NCBI RefSeq assembly: GCF_012933465.1
Contig: NZ_JABBND010000003.1
Span: 186,001 to 250,000, forward strand
Direction of reading: 5' to 3'
DNA length: 64,000 nucleotides
From: Actinomycetospora sp. TBRC 11914
GTDB taxonomy: Bacteria; Actinomycetota; Actinomycetes; Mycobacteriales; Pseudonocardiaceae
Below, in pieces: positions 56,404-64,000 of this stretch. The notes below the pieces were generated by a model. The model searched no databases, was not told the DNA's origin, and saw only the letters and a program-made list of their open reading frames with translations. Every line of letters begins with the position of its first letter. The first letter of the stretch is position 1. A program made the translations under genes and the position numbers.

Positions 56404-57380
56404 TGACGATCCTCGAGGCCGCGGACCGGCCCGGCACCTTCGTCCCGCACGCGTACGACGAGCAGGTCGTGGACCTGGGCGAGGTCCGCATGAACTACGC
56501 GGTGGCGGGCGAGGAGTCGGCGCCTGCGCTGCTGCTGATCCCCGGCCAGTCCGAGTCCTGGTGGGGCTACGAGGCCGCCATGCCACTGCTCGCCGAGCAC
56601 TTCCGGGTCCACGCGGTCGACCTGCGCGGGCAGGGGCGCTCGACGTGGACCCCGGGCCGCTACACGCTCGACCTCTTCGGCACCGACCTGGTGCGCTTCA
56701 TCGACCTCGTGATCGGCCGCGAGACCCTCGTGAGCGGGCTGTCCTCCGGCGGGGTGCTGTCCGCGTGGCTCTCCGCGTACGCCTCCCCCGGCCAGGTGCG
56801 GGCGGCCCTCTGGGAGGACCCGCCGCTGTTCGCCAGCGAGGTCACGCCCGCCATCGGGCAGGGCATCGGCCAGGCGATCGGGCCGGTGTTCGCCGCCTGG
56901 AACAAGTGGCTCGGCGACCAGTGGTCGATCGGCGACTGGGACGGCCTGGTGCGCGCCATGCCCACCGAGCTCCCGGCGCCGATCCTGCGGGCGCTCGCCG
57001 TGATGATGCCGCGCGACGAGGCCGCGGGGCCCGCCGCCGGGCCGCCGCAGAACCTGCGCGAGTACGACCCGGAGTGGGGCCGCGCGTTCGTCTCGGGCAC
57101 CGCGACCGCGTCGTGCGACCACGCCTCGATGCTCGCCCGGGTGCGGGTCCCGGTCCTCTACACCCACCACTACCGCGCGGTGGACGAGGAGACCGGCCGG
57201 CTGACCGGCGCGTCCTCCGACGACCAGGCCCGCCGGGCCCGGGAGATCGTCACCGCGACGGGCGGCCGGATCGACTACCGCTCGTTCCCCGACATGCCGC
57301 ACTCGATGCACGAGCACGCCCCGAAGCAGTTCGTCGAGACCCTCCTCGACTGGGTCTCCACCCTCGACCGCCCGCAGTGA
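56403..57380 (+). CDS. Alpha/beta hydrolase, probably C-C bond hydrolase
   Basis: A 325-residue alpha/beta hydrolase. The nucleophile elbow is GLSSGG (Ser at about residue 114), the oxyanion region IPGQSESWWGYE, and the catalytic His is in DMPHSMHEHAP near the C-terminus; a helical cap lies between. In an extradiol-cleavage operon such enzymes usually split the C-C bond of the meta-cleavage product (HsaD/MhpC type). Sequence is not close enough to name one. Coupled to the FAH gene by TGATG and followed by the dioxygenase gene. Confidence 0.8.
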   Translation: MTILEAADRPGTFVPHAYDEQVVDLGEVRMNYAVAGEESAPALLLIPGQSESWWGYEAAMPLLAEHFRVHAVDLRGQGRSTWTPGRYTLDLFGTDLVRFIDLVIGRETLVSGLSSGGVLSAWLSAYASPGQVRAALWEDPPLFASEVTPAIGQGIGQAIGPVFAAWNKWLGDQWSIGDWDGLVRAMPTELPAPILRALAVMMPRDEAAGPAAGPPQNLREYDPEWGRAFVSGTATASCDHASMLARVRVPVLYTHHYRAVDEETGRLTGASSDDQARRAREIVTATGGRIDYRSFPDMPHSMHEHAPKQFVETLLDWVSTLDRPQ

Positions 57381-57394
57381 GGAGGAGGACACCG

Positions 57395-58003
57395 ATGCCC
57401 ACCGAGAACCGTCAAGCCCCGATCATCCCGCCCAGGCTGCACCACGCGACGTTCCTGACCCTCAAGCTCGACGAGATGGTCCGCTGGTACGGGCTGGTCT
57501 GCGGGCTCTACCCGGTGCACTACGCCGAGACCGCGGCCTGGCTGACCAACGACGAGGCCAATCACCGGATCGCGCTCATCGCCCACCCCGCGGTACACCG
57601 GCCGGTCAACAAGCCCACCAGCGCCGGCCTGCACCACACCGCCTTCGAGTACGCGGGCTTCGGCCAGTGGCTCGACAACTACGAGCGGCTCCGCAACCAC
57701 GGCATCACGCCGTTCATGTGCCTCGACCACGGCATCACGATGTCGATGTACTACGCCGACCCGGAGGGCAACGGCGTCGAGATCCAGTTCGACGCGTTCG
57801 GCGACTGGGCGGTGTCCAAGGAGTGGATCTGGGCGTCGCGGGAGTTCGCCGACAACCCGATCGGCGAGTGGTTCGACCCGGAGAAGCTCGTCGAGGCCCG
57901 CGCGCAGGGCGTCTCGCCCGAGGAGATCCACGAGGGGGCGCGGGCCGGCAAGTACCGGCCGGAGAACCCGCCGGCCGACCTGCTCCTGCCCGAGGTCTAC
58001 TGA
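57395..58003 (+). CDS. Extradiol ring-cleavage dioxygenase (VOC family)
   Basis: A 202-residue vicinal-oxygen-chelate protein with two beta-alpha-beta-beta-beta modules. Probable Fe(II) ligands are His 16/17 (RLHHATFL), His 80/81 (GLHHTAFEY) and Glu 129 (GNGVEIQF), the order found in catechol 2,3-dioxygenases; SMYYADPEGNG is also typical. At 202 residues it is shorter than classical two-domain enzymes (about 290). ATG at 57395 with GAGGAGGA in front. Expected to open a catechol made by one of the operon's monooxygenases. Confidence 0.85.
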   Translation: MPTENRQAPIIPPRLHHATFLTLKLDEMVRWYGLVCGLYPVHYAETAAWLTNDEANHRIALIAHPAVHRPVNKPTSAGLHHTAFEYAGFGQWLDNYERLRNHGITPFMCLDHGITMSMYYADPEGNGVEIQFDAFGDWAVSKEWIWASREFADNPIGEWFDPEKLVEARAQGVSPEEIHEGARAGKYRPENPPADLLLPEVY

Positions 58004-58004
58004 C

Positions 58005-59537
58005 TTGGAGCGCGTCGAGGTGCTCGTCGCCGGCGGCGGCCCGGTCGGGCTCGCCGCGGCGGTGGAGCTCGGGCGGCGGGGGATCGAGTGCCTCGTCGTC
58101 GAGCCCCGGGAGGCGGTGTCGCACGCCCGGCCCCGGTGCAAGACCGTCAACGTGCGGACCATGGAGCACCTGCGCCGCTGGGGGATCGCCGACCGGTTGC
58201 GCGAGCGGGCGCCGCTGTCGCCGGCGTTCTCCACCGACGTCGTGTTCTGCACGTCGCTGACCGGTCACGAGCTCTCCCGGTTCACCGGGGTGCTCGGCCT
58301 CGCCCCGCAGGGCGACCGGTTCCCCGAGGTCGGTCAGCAGGCGCCGCAGTACGTCCTCGAGGAGCTGCTGCGCGAGGTCGTCGGCGAGCTCGACACCGTG
58401 ACGCCGGCCCTGGGCGCGCGGGTGGTCGACCTCGCCCAGGACCCCGAGGGCGTGACGGTGACCGTCGCCGGGCCGCACGGCCCGAGCACCGTCCGGGCCG
58501 ACCACGTGCTCGGCTGCGACGGACCGCGCAGCACCGTCCGCGAGTGCCTCGGCGCCCGTTACGTCGGGGAGCTCGCGCTGCGCCCGAACCTCGGCATGGT
58601 GTTCCGAGCCCCGGACCTCGAGGCCCGCGTCCGCCACGGACCGGCCGTGCAGTACTGGACGGTGAACCCGGAGGCGCCGGCCCTGCTCGGGCCGCTCGAC
58701 CGGGACGGGACCTGGTGGATCATCGCGTTCGGGGTCGAGCGCGGGGCCGGTGAGCGCGACGCCGCGCGAATCCTCGACGCCGCCGTGGGCGGGCCGGTGG
58801 ACGCGACCGTGCTGTCGACGGACCCGTGGACGGCCCGGATGCAGCTCGTCGACACCGCCCGGGTGGGCCGGGTGTTCCTCGCCGGCGACGCCGCCCACCT
58901 CAACCCGCCCTTCGGCGGCCACGGCCTCAACACCGGCATCGGGGACGCGGTCGACCTCGGCTGGAAGCTCGCCGCGGTGCTGCGGGGATGGGGCGGGCCA
59001 CGACTGCTCGACAGCTACGAGGCCGAGCGGCGCCCGGTGCAGGACCGCGTGGTGCGCGCCGCGACCGCCAACATGCGCACCCTCTCGACCGACCTCGTCT
59101 CCGACGACCTCGACGCCGACGGCCCGGTCGGGCGCGAAGCCCGCCGCGCCGCCGACCACCGGATCCAGGAGACCAAGCACGCGGAGTTCCACGCGCTCGA
59201 CCTCGTCCTCGACGTCGACCACCGGTGCTCGCCCGTGGTCGCCGACGGTGCCGGCGAGCGCCTGCCCCATGCGTGGCTGCCCGACGGGCGCTCCCTCTAC
59301 GACGCCCTGGGCCCGGGCCTCACCCTGCTGACCCGACCCGGCGTCGGGACCACCGCGTTCACGCGGGAGTGCGCCCGCCGGGGCGTGCCCCTGGCCGTGG
59401 CCGCGGTCTCCGGCGAGGCGGCCCGCCGGCTGCCCGCGGACGCGGTGCTCGTCCGGCCCGACCAGCACGTCGCCTGGCGCGGGCCCACTCCCCCGGACGA
59501 CCCGGCTCCGCTGCTCGACCGGGTCCTCGGCCGCTGA
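58005..59537 (+). CDS. PheA/TfdB-type FAD-dependent aromatic hydroxylase
   Basis: A 510-residue class A flavoprotein monooxygenase. The FAD site is VLVAGGGPVGLAAAVELGRRG at the N-terminus, the DG motif LGCDGPRSTVRECLG follows near residue 170, and the GD motif FLAGDAAHLNPPFGGHGLNTGIGDAVDLGWKLA is at about 290-322; a thioredoxin-like C-terminal domain ends the protein, as in MhpA and TfdB. It needs NAD(P)H but no separate reductase. Start is TTG at 58005, one base after the dioxygenase stop, with GAGG 10 bp before. Last gene of the catabolic operon. Confidence 0.88.
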   Translation: MERVEVLVAGGGPVGLAAAVELGRRGIECLVVEPREAVSHARPRCKTVNVRTMEHLRRWGIADRLRERAPLSPAFSTDVVFCTSLTGHELSRFTGVLGLAPQGDRFPEVGQQAPQYVLEELLREVVGELDTVTPALGARVVDLAQDPEGVTVTVAGPHGPSTVRADHVLGCDGPRSTVRECLGARYVGELALRPNLGMVFRAPDLEARVRHGPAVQYWTVNPEAPALLGPLDRDGTWWIIAFGVERGAGERDAARILDAAVGGPVDATVLSTDPWTARMQLVDTARVGRVFLAGDAAHLNPPFGGHGLNTGIGDAVDLGWKLAAVLRGWGGPRLLDSYEAERRPVQDRVVRAATANMRTLSTDLVSDDLDADGPVGREARRAADHRIQETKHAEFHALDLVLDVDHRCSPVVADGAGERLPHAWLPDGRSLYDALGPGLTLLTRPGVGTTAFTRECARRGVPLAVAAVSGEAARRLPADAVLVRPDQHVAWRGPTPPDDPAPLLDRVLGR

Positions 59538-59641
59538 GCACGCGGTGGCCCGGGGTCACAGCCGGCGCACAAGCTCCGCCGAGCCCGGCCCCACCGCGGG
59601 CCCCGACGATCGTCCTCACCAGAGATCACCGGGAGGGCGAG

Positions 59642-59926
59642 ATGACCGAGAGTCCGCAGCGCAGGGTGGCCGGGCACCGCATCGGGCTCGGCGCGGCCGT
59701 CCTCGGGATCGCGACGCTGAGCGGCGCGGGCACCGTCGCCGCCGTCCTGCCCGCGGTCCCGAGCGCCCACCACCGTCCGGTCACCGCCGACTCCGGCGCG
59801 GTGCTCGGCCTCCCCGCCGCGACCGGGACCACGACGCTGCGCCGCGACCGCACCGACGCGGCGGTCCCCGGCGCCGCCCCGTTCCCGCGGACCGCGACGA
59901 GCCCGATCACGTCGATCTTCTCCTAG
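59642..59926 (+). CDS. Small exported or membrane-anchored peptide, unknown
   Basis: A 94-residue protein that I do not recognise. A basic start (SPQRRVAGHR) leads into one hydrophobic segment at about residues 15-38, ending in VPSAHH, which could be a signal peptide with cleavage after Ala. The remaining 55 residues are Thr/Ala/Pro/Arg-rich and end SPITSIFS. GGGAGG 5 bp before the ATG supports translation. Its TAG overlaps the stop of the convergent monooxygenase gene at a CTAG. Confidence 0.6.
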   Translation: MTESPQRRVAGHRIGLGAAVLGIATLSGAGTVAAVLPAVPSAHHRPVTADSGAVLGLPAATGTTTLRRDRTDAAVPGAAPFPRTATSPITSIFS

Positions 59927-61161
59927 CCCGGCGACCGGGCGGGCGCCCGGGAGTCGGGCACCCCGGGGTAGTCGGGCAGCTCGACCCCGTTGATCGCGCG
60001 GTCGACGAGCGCGGTGAGGGCCTCCACGTCCGGCTCCGGGGCGGGCTCCCCGCCGGCGTCCGCCCCGGTGCCGGGCCCGCCGTCCGGCCCGGGGACGCCG
60101 AGGCTGGCGACGTGCATCCGGCCGATCTCCTGGTTGGCCTCGACGAACGGGCGCATCCGCTCCTCGTAGGCGGCGAACCCGACCTCCGGGTCCCACCCGG
60201 CGGCGGCCAGCTCCCCGGCCAGCAGGTACGCCCCGACCAGGGCCACCCCCGTGCCCTGCCCGGACATCGGCGACGCGCTGCACGCCGCGTCCCCGAGCAG
60301 CCCCACCCGGCCGCTCGACCAGCGGTCCATCACCACCTGGGCGACCTGGTCGAGGTAGAAGTCCGGGGTGTCGTCCAGGTGCGCGAGGAGCCGGGGGCTC
60401 CACCAGCCCAGGTCGGCCGTCCGCTCACGCAGCAGGCGCTGCTGGGCCGGGACGTCGCGGTGGTCGACGTCGAAGTCGGCCGCGGGGAAGGAGAACATGG
60501 CCATGGCCCGGGTGGCGTCCTGGATGGGCCGCAGCATCGCGCACCGGCCGGACCCCTGGTCCTGGTACTCGAGCACCCAGCGGTCCAGCCCGAACTCGTT
60601 GGGCACGCTGTAGAAGGCCAGCACGAGCCCGAGGTGGCGGACGAACCGGTCGTGGGGCCCGAACACCAGCCCGCGCAGCCCCGAGTGCAGCCCGTCCGCC
60701 CCGATCACCAGGTCGAAGCGCCGCCGTCCGCCGCCCGCGAACGTCACGTCGACCCCGTCGGCGTCCTGGGTGAGCTCGGTGATCCGGTCGCCGAAGACGT
60801 ACTCGACGCCGTCCCGGGTGTCGTCGACGAGCACCTGCGCCAGGTCCCCGCGCAGGATCTCGATCTCCGCGATGTACCCGTCGCCCTCGTGGTCGTCCGC
60901 GCGGAAGGTCTCCAGCACGGTGCCGTCCGCGTCGACCGTGTGGGCACCGGCGGTCTCGGTCCGCGCCGCGCGCACCGCCTCGTCGAGACCCATCCGCCGG
61001 ATGACCTCCCGGGTCACCCCGCGCGCGTCCACCGCCTGCCCGCCGGGACGCAGGGCGGGCGCCCGCTCCACCACGGTCACCTCGGCCCCCCGCCGGCTCA
61101 GCCAGTGGGCCGCCGCGGGCCCCGCGATGCTCGCCCCGGCCACCAACACCCTGACGCTCAC
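59923..61161 (-). CDS. FAD-dependent monooxygenase (PhzS/TetX-like)
   Basis: A 412-residue group A flavin monooxygenase: VLVAGASIAGPAAAHWLSRRGAEVTVVERA at the N-terminus, DLVIGADGLHSGLR near residue 155, and VGLLGDAACSASPMSGQGTGVALVGAYLLAGEL near residue 290. Proteins of this type hydroxylate aromatic or polyketide compounds, or inactivate tetracyclines. A Gly/Pro-rich stretch (about 355-380) splits the C-terminal helix region. ATG at 61161. Convergent with the small peptide gene, sharing CTAG at 59923-59926. No partner genes indicate a substrate. Confidence 0.87.
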   Translation of the reverse strand: MSVRVLVAGASIAGPAAAHWLSRRGAEVTVVERAPALRPGGQAVDARGVTREVIRRMGLDEAVRAARTETAGAHTVDADGTVLETFRADDHEGDGYIAEIEILRGDLAQVLVDDTRDGVEYVFGDRITELTQDADGVDVTFAGGGRRRFDLVIGADGLHSGLRGLVFGPHDRFVRHLGLVLAFYSVPNEFGLDRWVLEYQDQGSGRCAMLRPIQDATRAMAMFSFPAADFDVDHRDVPAQQRLLRERTADLGWWSPRLLAHLDDTPDFYLDQVAQVVMDRWSSGRVGLLGDAACSASPMSGQGTGVALVGAYLLAGELAAAGWDPEVGFAAYEERMRPFVEANQEIGRMHVASLGVPGPDGGPGTGADAGGEPAPEPDVEALTALVDRAINGVELPDYPGVPDSRAPARSPG

Positions 61162-61224
61162 CGGTGCCTCCCCCTGCTCGCCCGCCCGGTCCGCCGGCCG
61201 GTGATCCTAGGGTGGCGGGCCGGG

Positions 61225-61572
61225 TCAGCGGGCGAGCGCGACGGTGACGCCGGAGCCGCGCCGCTTCTCGACGACGAGCACGCCGTCACCGCCGGTCGCG
61301 CGCGCGGCGAGGATCGCCGCCGCCTCGGCGACGCTGCCGGTGCCGGTCAGGCGCCGGACCACGGCCGACGGGTTCGGGACGTCGACGGCGTCGAGCTCCG
61401 CGGTCGTGTAGGCGAAGAGCCGGCGCCCGGCCGCGACCGCGTCGATCGCCGGCTCGTCGAGGCGGCGGTCGATGGTCGCGACGGCGTCGATCTCCACGTC
61501 CCCGAGTGCCGCGACGGCGTCGAGCAGGTGCGCCGCCGGCGTCCCGGGCTCGACCCCGACGCCGAGGATCAC
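61225..61572 (-). CDS. cobE: Cobalamin biosynthesis protein CobE / CbiG C-terminal domain
   Basis: A 115-residue protein matching the CobE/CbiG_C domain: ILGVGVEPGTPAAHLLDAVAAL, EIDAVATIDRRLDEPAIDAVAAG, LFAYTTAELDAVDVPNPS and GSVAEAAAILAA. In the aerobic pathway CobE has an accessory role near precorrin-3/-6 steps; in the anaerobic one CbiG opens the lactone. GTG at 61572, 13 bp after the cobB stop. Last gene of the cobalamin operon. Confidence 0.8.
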   Translation of the reverse strand: MILGVGVEPGTPAAHLLDAVAALGDVEIDAVATIDRRLDEPAIDAVAAGRRLFAYTTAELDAVDVPNPSAVVRRLTGTGSVAEAAAILAARATGGDGVLVVEKRRGSGVTVALAR

Positions 61573-61585
61573 GGAGCCCTCCGCG

Positions 61586-63013
61586 TCACCGGGCCGCGGC
61601 CCGCGCGAACCGCCGGATCGCCGCCGGGCGCCCGGCGGGGTGGGTGTGCAGGTAGGAGGCGTGGACGTTCCCGGCCACGAAGCCCTCGGTGACCGGCTCG
61701 CCGCCCGCCGACCAGCGCCAGGCCGGCGTCGTCCCCGCCCGCGGCGTGGTCACGGTGCGGTGGAACTCGTGGCCGGTCACCGCCTCCCCGGCGGCGGCGA
61801 CGGGCGAGTCGACGGTCGCGGTGGCGCCGCGGTACCCCAGGTGCAGGCGCGGGCCCATCGCGGCGTCGGCGTCGAGCACCCCGCACATCGCGGCGCCGTC
61901 GAGGCTGCGCCCCAGGTAGAGCAGCCCGCCGCACTCGGCGTGCACGGGGCCGCCGTCCTCGGCGAACCGGCGGACCGCGGCGCGCAGCGGCTCGTTGGCG
62001 GCGAGCCCCTCGAGGTGCTCCTCCGGGAATCCGCCGGGCAGCACGAGCCCGGCGGTCCCCGCCGGCAGCGCCTCGTCGCGCAGCGGGTCGACGACGGCGA
62101 CCTCGCACCCGGCGGCGGCGAGGAGCTCGGCGTGCTCGGGGTAGCCGAAGGTGAACGCGGGGCCGCCCGCGACGGCGACCACCGGCGTCGGACCCCGGAC
62201 CTCGGCCCACGGCGGCCGGCCCTCGCCGACCTCGTGCGCCGGGTCCCACGCCGTCGTCGGGGTCGCGGGGGCGCGGCGGGCGAGGGCCTCGACGGCGTCG
62301 AGGTCGACGTGCTCGGCCACGAGCGTCGTCATGGCGTCGACGGCCGCCCGGGCCGCGTCGCCGTGCTCGGCGGCGGTGACGAGCCCGAGGTGGCGGCTCG
62401 GCACCGCCAGCTCGGCGCGGCGGGGGACGACGCCGAGCACCGGCATCCCGACCTCGGCGCACGCCGCCCGCAGCGCGTCCGCGTGCCGCTCGGTGCCGAC
62501 GCGGTTGAGCACGACGCCGGCCGGGCGCACCCGCGGGTCGAAGTGCGCGAACCCGTGGAGCAGCGCGGCGATCGACCGGTGCTGGCCGCGGGCGTCGACG
62601 ACGAGCACCACCGGCGCGTCGAGCACGCGCGCGACGTGGGCGGTCGAACCGTCGTCGTCCGGCCCGGCGCCCTGTGCGTGCGGTGCGGTGTCCCGGCTCG
62701 GGGACGTCCGCACGAGACGGCCGTCGAAGAGCCCCATCACGCCCTCGACGACGGCGAGGTCGGCCCCGGCCGCGCCGTGCACGACGAGGCCGGGCAACCG
62801 CTCGGCACCGACCAGCACCGGGTCGAGGTTGCGGCCGGGGCGGCCGGCCGCCAGCGCGTGGTAGCCGGGGTCGACGTAGTCCGGGCCGATCTTGAACGGG
62901 GCCGGCCGGGTGCCGCGCGCGGCGAAGGCGCCGAGCAGCCCCGTCGCGATCGTCGTCTTCCCGCTCCCCGACGACGGCGCCGCGACCACCACCCGGGGGG
63001 GCAGCGCTACCAC
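61586..63013 (-). CDS. cobB: Hydrogenobyrinate/cobyrinate a,c-diamide synthase
   Basis: A 475-residue glutamine-dependent amidotransferase that converts the a and c side-chain carboxylates of the corrin to amides with ATP. The N-terminal ATP domain has SSGSGKTTIATGLLGAFA and KIGPDYVDPGYH; the C-terminal class I glutaminase domain has the Cys in ECGGLLYLG and His in GNVHASYLHTHP, with VLPGGFPEE upstream. The start is taken as GTG at 63013, overlapping the cobO stop; AAGGG precedes it. The order cobO-cobB-cobE is common in actinobacteria. Confidence 0.93.
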   Translation of the reverse strand: MVALPPRVVVAAPSSGSGKTTIATGLLGAFAARGTRPAPFKIGPDYVDPGYHALAAGRPGRNLDPVLVGAERLPGLVVHGAAGADLAVVEGVMGLFDGRLVRTSPSRDTAPHAQGAGPDDDGSTAHVARVLDAPVVLVVDARGQHRSIAALLHGFAHFDPRVRPAGVVLNRVGTERHADALRAACAEVGMPVLGVVPRRAELAVPSRHLGLVTAAEHGDAARAAVDAMTTLVAEHVDLDAVEALARRAPATPTTAWDPAHEVGEGRPPWAEVRGPTPVVAVAGGPAFTFGYPEHAELLAAAGCEVAVVDPLRDEALPAGTAGLVLPGGFPEEHLEGLAANEPLRAAVRRFAEDGGPVHAECGGLLYLGRSLDGAAMCGVLDADAAMGPRLHLGYRGATATVDSPVAAAGEAVTGHEFHRTVTTPRAGTTPAWRWSAGGEPVTEGFVAGNVHASYLHTHPAGRPAAIRRFARAAAR

Positions 63014-63621
63014 TCGATGCCCTTCTGGCCCTTCTGGCCGGCGTCCATCGGGTGCTTGATCTTGGTCATCTCGGTGACCAGGTCGGCGACCTCGACCAGC
63101 TCCGGGGGCGCGTCGCGGCCGGTGACGACCACGTGCTGGAACCCGGGCCGGTCCCGCAGCACGGACACCACCTCGCCGATGTCGATCCAGCCCCACTTCA
63201 ACGGGTAGGTGAACTCGTCGAGCACGTAGAAGTCGTGCGCCCCGGACTCCAGCCGCCGCCGGATCTCCGCCCAGCCCTCCCGGGCGGCGTCGGCGTGGTC
63301 GTCCTCCGAGCCCGGCTTGCGCGACCAGGACCAGCCCTCGCCCATCTTGTGCCACTCGACGGGCCCGCCCTGGCCGGTGCTCGCGTGCAGCTCGCCGAGC
63401 GCCTTCAGTGCGGTCTCCTCGCCGACGCGCCACTTCGCCGACTTCACGAACTGGAAGACGGCCACGCTGGCGCCGGCCGTCCACTGGCGCAGCGCCATCC
63501 CGAACGCGGCGGTCGACTTGCCCTTGTTCGGTCCGGTGTGCACGACGACGAGCGGACGCCGGCGGCGCTGCCGGGTGGTCAGCCCGTCGGCCGGCACGCT
63601 GGTGGGGACGCCCTGGGGCAC
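63007..63621 (-). CDS. cobO: Cob(I)yrinic acid a,c-diamide adenosyltransferase
   Basis: CobO/BtuR-type ATP:corrinoid adenosyltransferase, 204 residues, making the Co-C bond of adenosylcobalamin. The P-loop is VVHTGPNKGKSTAAFGMALR at about 24-43; VAVFQFVKSAKWRVGE, FYVLDEFTYPLKWGW and ADLVTEMTKIKHPMDAGQKGQKGIEW are diagnostic. GTG at 63621 with GAGGAG before. It overlaps cobB by several bases and follows the chelatase gene by 19 bp. Confidence 0.95.
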   Translation of the reverse strand: MPQGVPTSVPADGLTTRQRRRRPLVVVHTGPNKGKSTAAFGMALRQWTAGASVAVFQFVKSAKWRVGEETALKALGELHASTGQGGPVEWHKMGEGWSWSRKPGSEDDHADAAREGWAEIRRRLESGAHDFYVLDEFTYPLKWGWIDIGEVVSVLRDRPGFQHVVVTGRDAPPELVEVADLVTEMTKIKHPMDAGQKGQKGIEW

Positions 63622-63640
63622 GGTGCTCTCCTCGCTCTGG

Positions 63641-64000
63641 CTACATCGCCTGGGCCACGGCGGCCACGCTGTCGCCGGTCAGCTCGTCGAGCGTCACGAC
63701 CGCCCCCGCGGCGGCGCCCGCGACCCGGCCGGCCAGCCCGAGGCGCACCGGGCCGGACTCGCAGTCGACGACGACGGTGCTCATCGCGGCGCCGCCCGAC
63801 CCCGCCCGACGACGGCCCGGGCCGGCCTCGCGGGCGAGTCCCCGCGCGGCCTCGAGGGCCTCGACGAGCGGCGTGGCGCCGGCGCTCCCGGACCCCGACG
63901 ACACCGTGGCGCGCCCGTCGGTGAGGACGATCAGCAGGCCGCGGCGGCGCGGGTCGCGCACCCGCTCCGCGCGCAGCACCCGGCGCGCGGTGCGCAGCCC
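63641..64000 (-). CDS. Magnesium-chelatase subunit D-like protein, N-terminus cut by window edge
   Basis: Only the last 119 residues are visible. They show the end of a von Willebrand A domain (GLRTARRVLRAERVRDPRRRGLLIVLTDGRAT), then a Gly/Ser-rich link and a C-terminal strand region STVVVDCESGPVRLGLAG. This is the pattern of ChlD/BchD-like AAA+/VWA proteins, which in actinobacteria are thought to assist CobN in inserting cobalt. Lies 19 bp before cobO on the same strand. The N-terminal AAA part is outside the window. Confidence 0.8.
   Translation of the reverse strand, partial: GLRTARRVLRAERVRDPRRRGLLIVLTDGRATVSSGSGSAGATPLVEALEAARGLAREAGPGRRRAGSGGAAMSTVVVDCESGPVRLGLAGRVAGAAAGAVVTLDELTGDSVAAVAQAM

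Overview
The window is chromosomal DNA of a very high-GC actinobacterium, most likely of the Pseudonocardiales (Actinomycetospora/Pseudonocardia type). The evidence is the extreme G/C third-position bias, frequent GTG/TTG starts, many GTGA/ATGA stop-start overlaps, and the classical actinobacterial gene order rimP-nusA-ylxR-infB-ylxP-rbfA-nrnA-dinF-like-truB-ribF-(thpR)-rpsO-pnp-pepR(M16)-dapB with thyX nearby. A mycothiol-ligase-like gene and a MenJ-like menaquinone reductase agree with this. No rRNA, tRNA, CRISPR array, transposase or phage gene was seen. No gene-free stretch exceeds about 300 bases.

Layout. 1-666: thyX (cut by the left edge). 836-2532: a ribbon-helix-helix protein coupled to a DUF4097 protein behind a striking cluster of operator-like heptamers. 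2616-6051: type-B succinate dehydrogenase sdhCAB, divergent from a LysR regulator. 7223-9804: an operon of beta-carbonic anhydrase, an MTHFR-like protein and a YcaQ-type DNA glycosylase. 9903-10493: GNAT acetyltransferase. 10585-28879 (all minus): the large translation/RNA-metabolism block running from rimP down to dapB. 29046-31750: a Tat lipoprotein plus DUF4439 pair, convergent with a repeat-bearing membrane protein. 31840-35502: two SDRs, YjbQ and a geranylgeranyl/menaquinone reductase. 35574-42853: LysR, zinc alcohol dehydrogenase with a Fis-type activator, and a ROK repressor divergent from a HAD phosphatase-MFS pair. 43016-49031: proS, a 1003-residue mostly disordered membrane protein and an MshC-like ligase. 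49089-53346: YbjQ tandem pair, LuxR regulator, hemerythrin. 53398-59537: a GntR-controlled meta-cleavage type catabolic operon. 59642-61161: a small exported peptide and an FAD monooxygenase with overlapping stop codons. 61225-64000: cobE, cobB, cobO and a chlD-like chelatase gene cut by the right edge, an adenosylcobalamin operon.

The most unusual content lies between genes. At least five families of short palindromic repeats recur inside this one window, mostly at convergent 3' ends; one palindrome sits in frame inside the ROK gene. The pepR-dapB junction is a chain of three tandem 38-bp repeats that encode three 13-codon micro-ORFs, linked end to end by ATGA overlaps. The start region of pepR carries a 78-bp in-frame duplication that copies its Shine-Dalgarno sequence and start codon.
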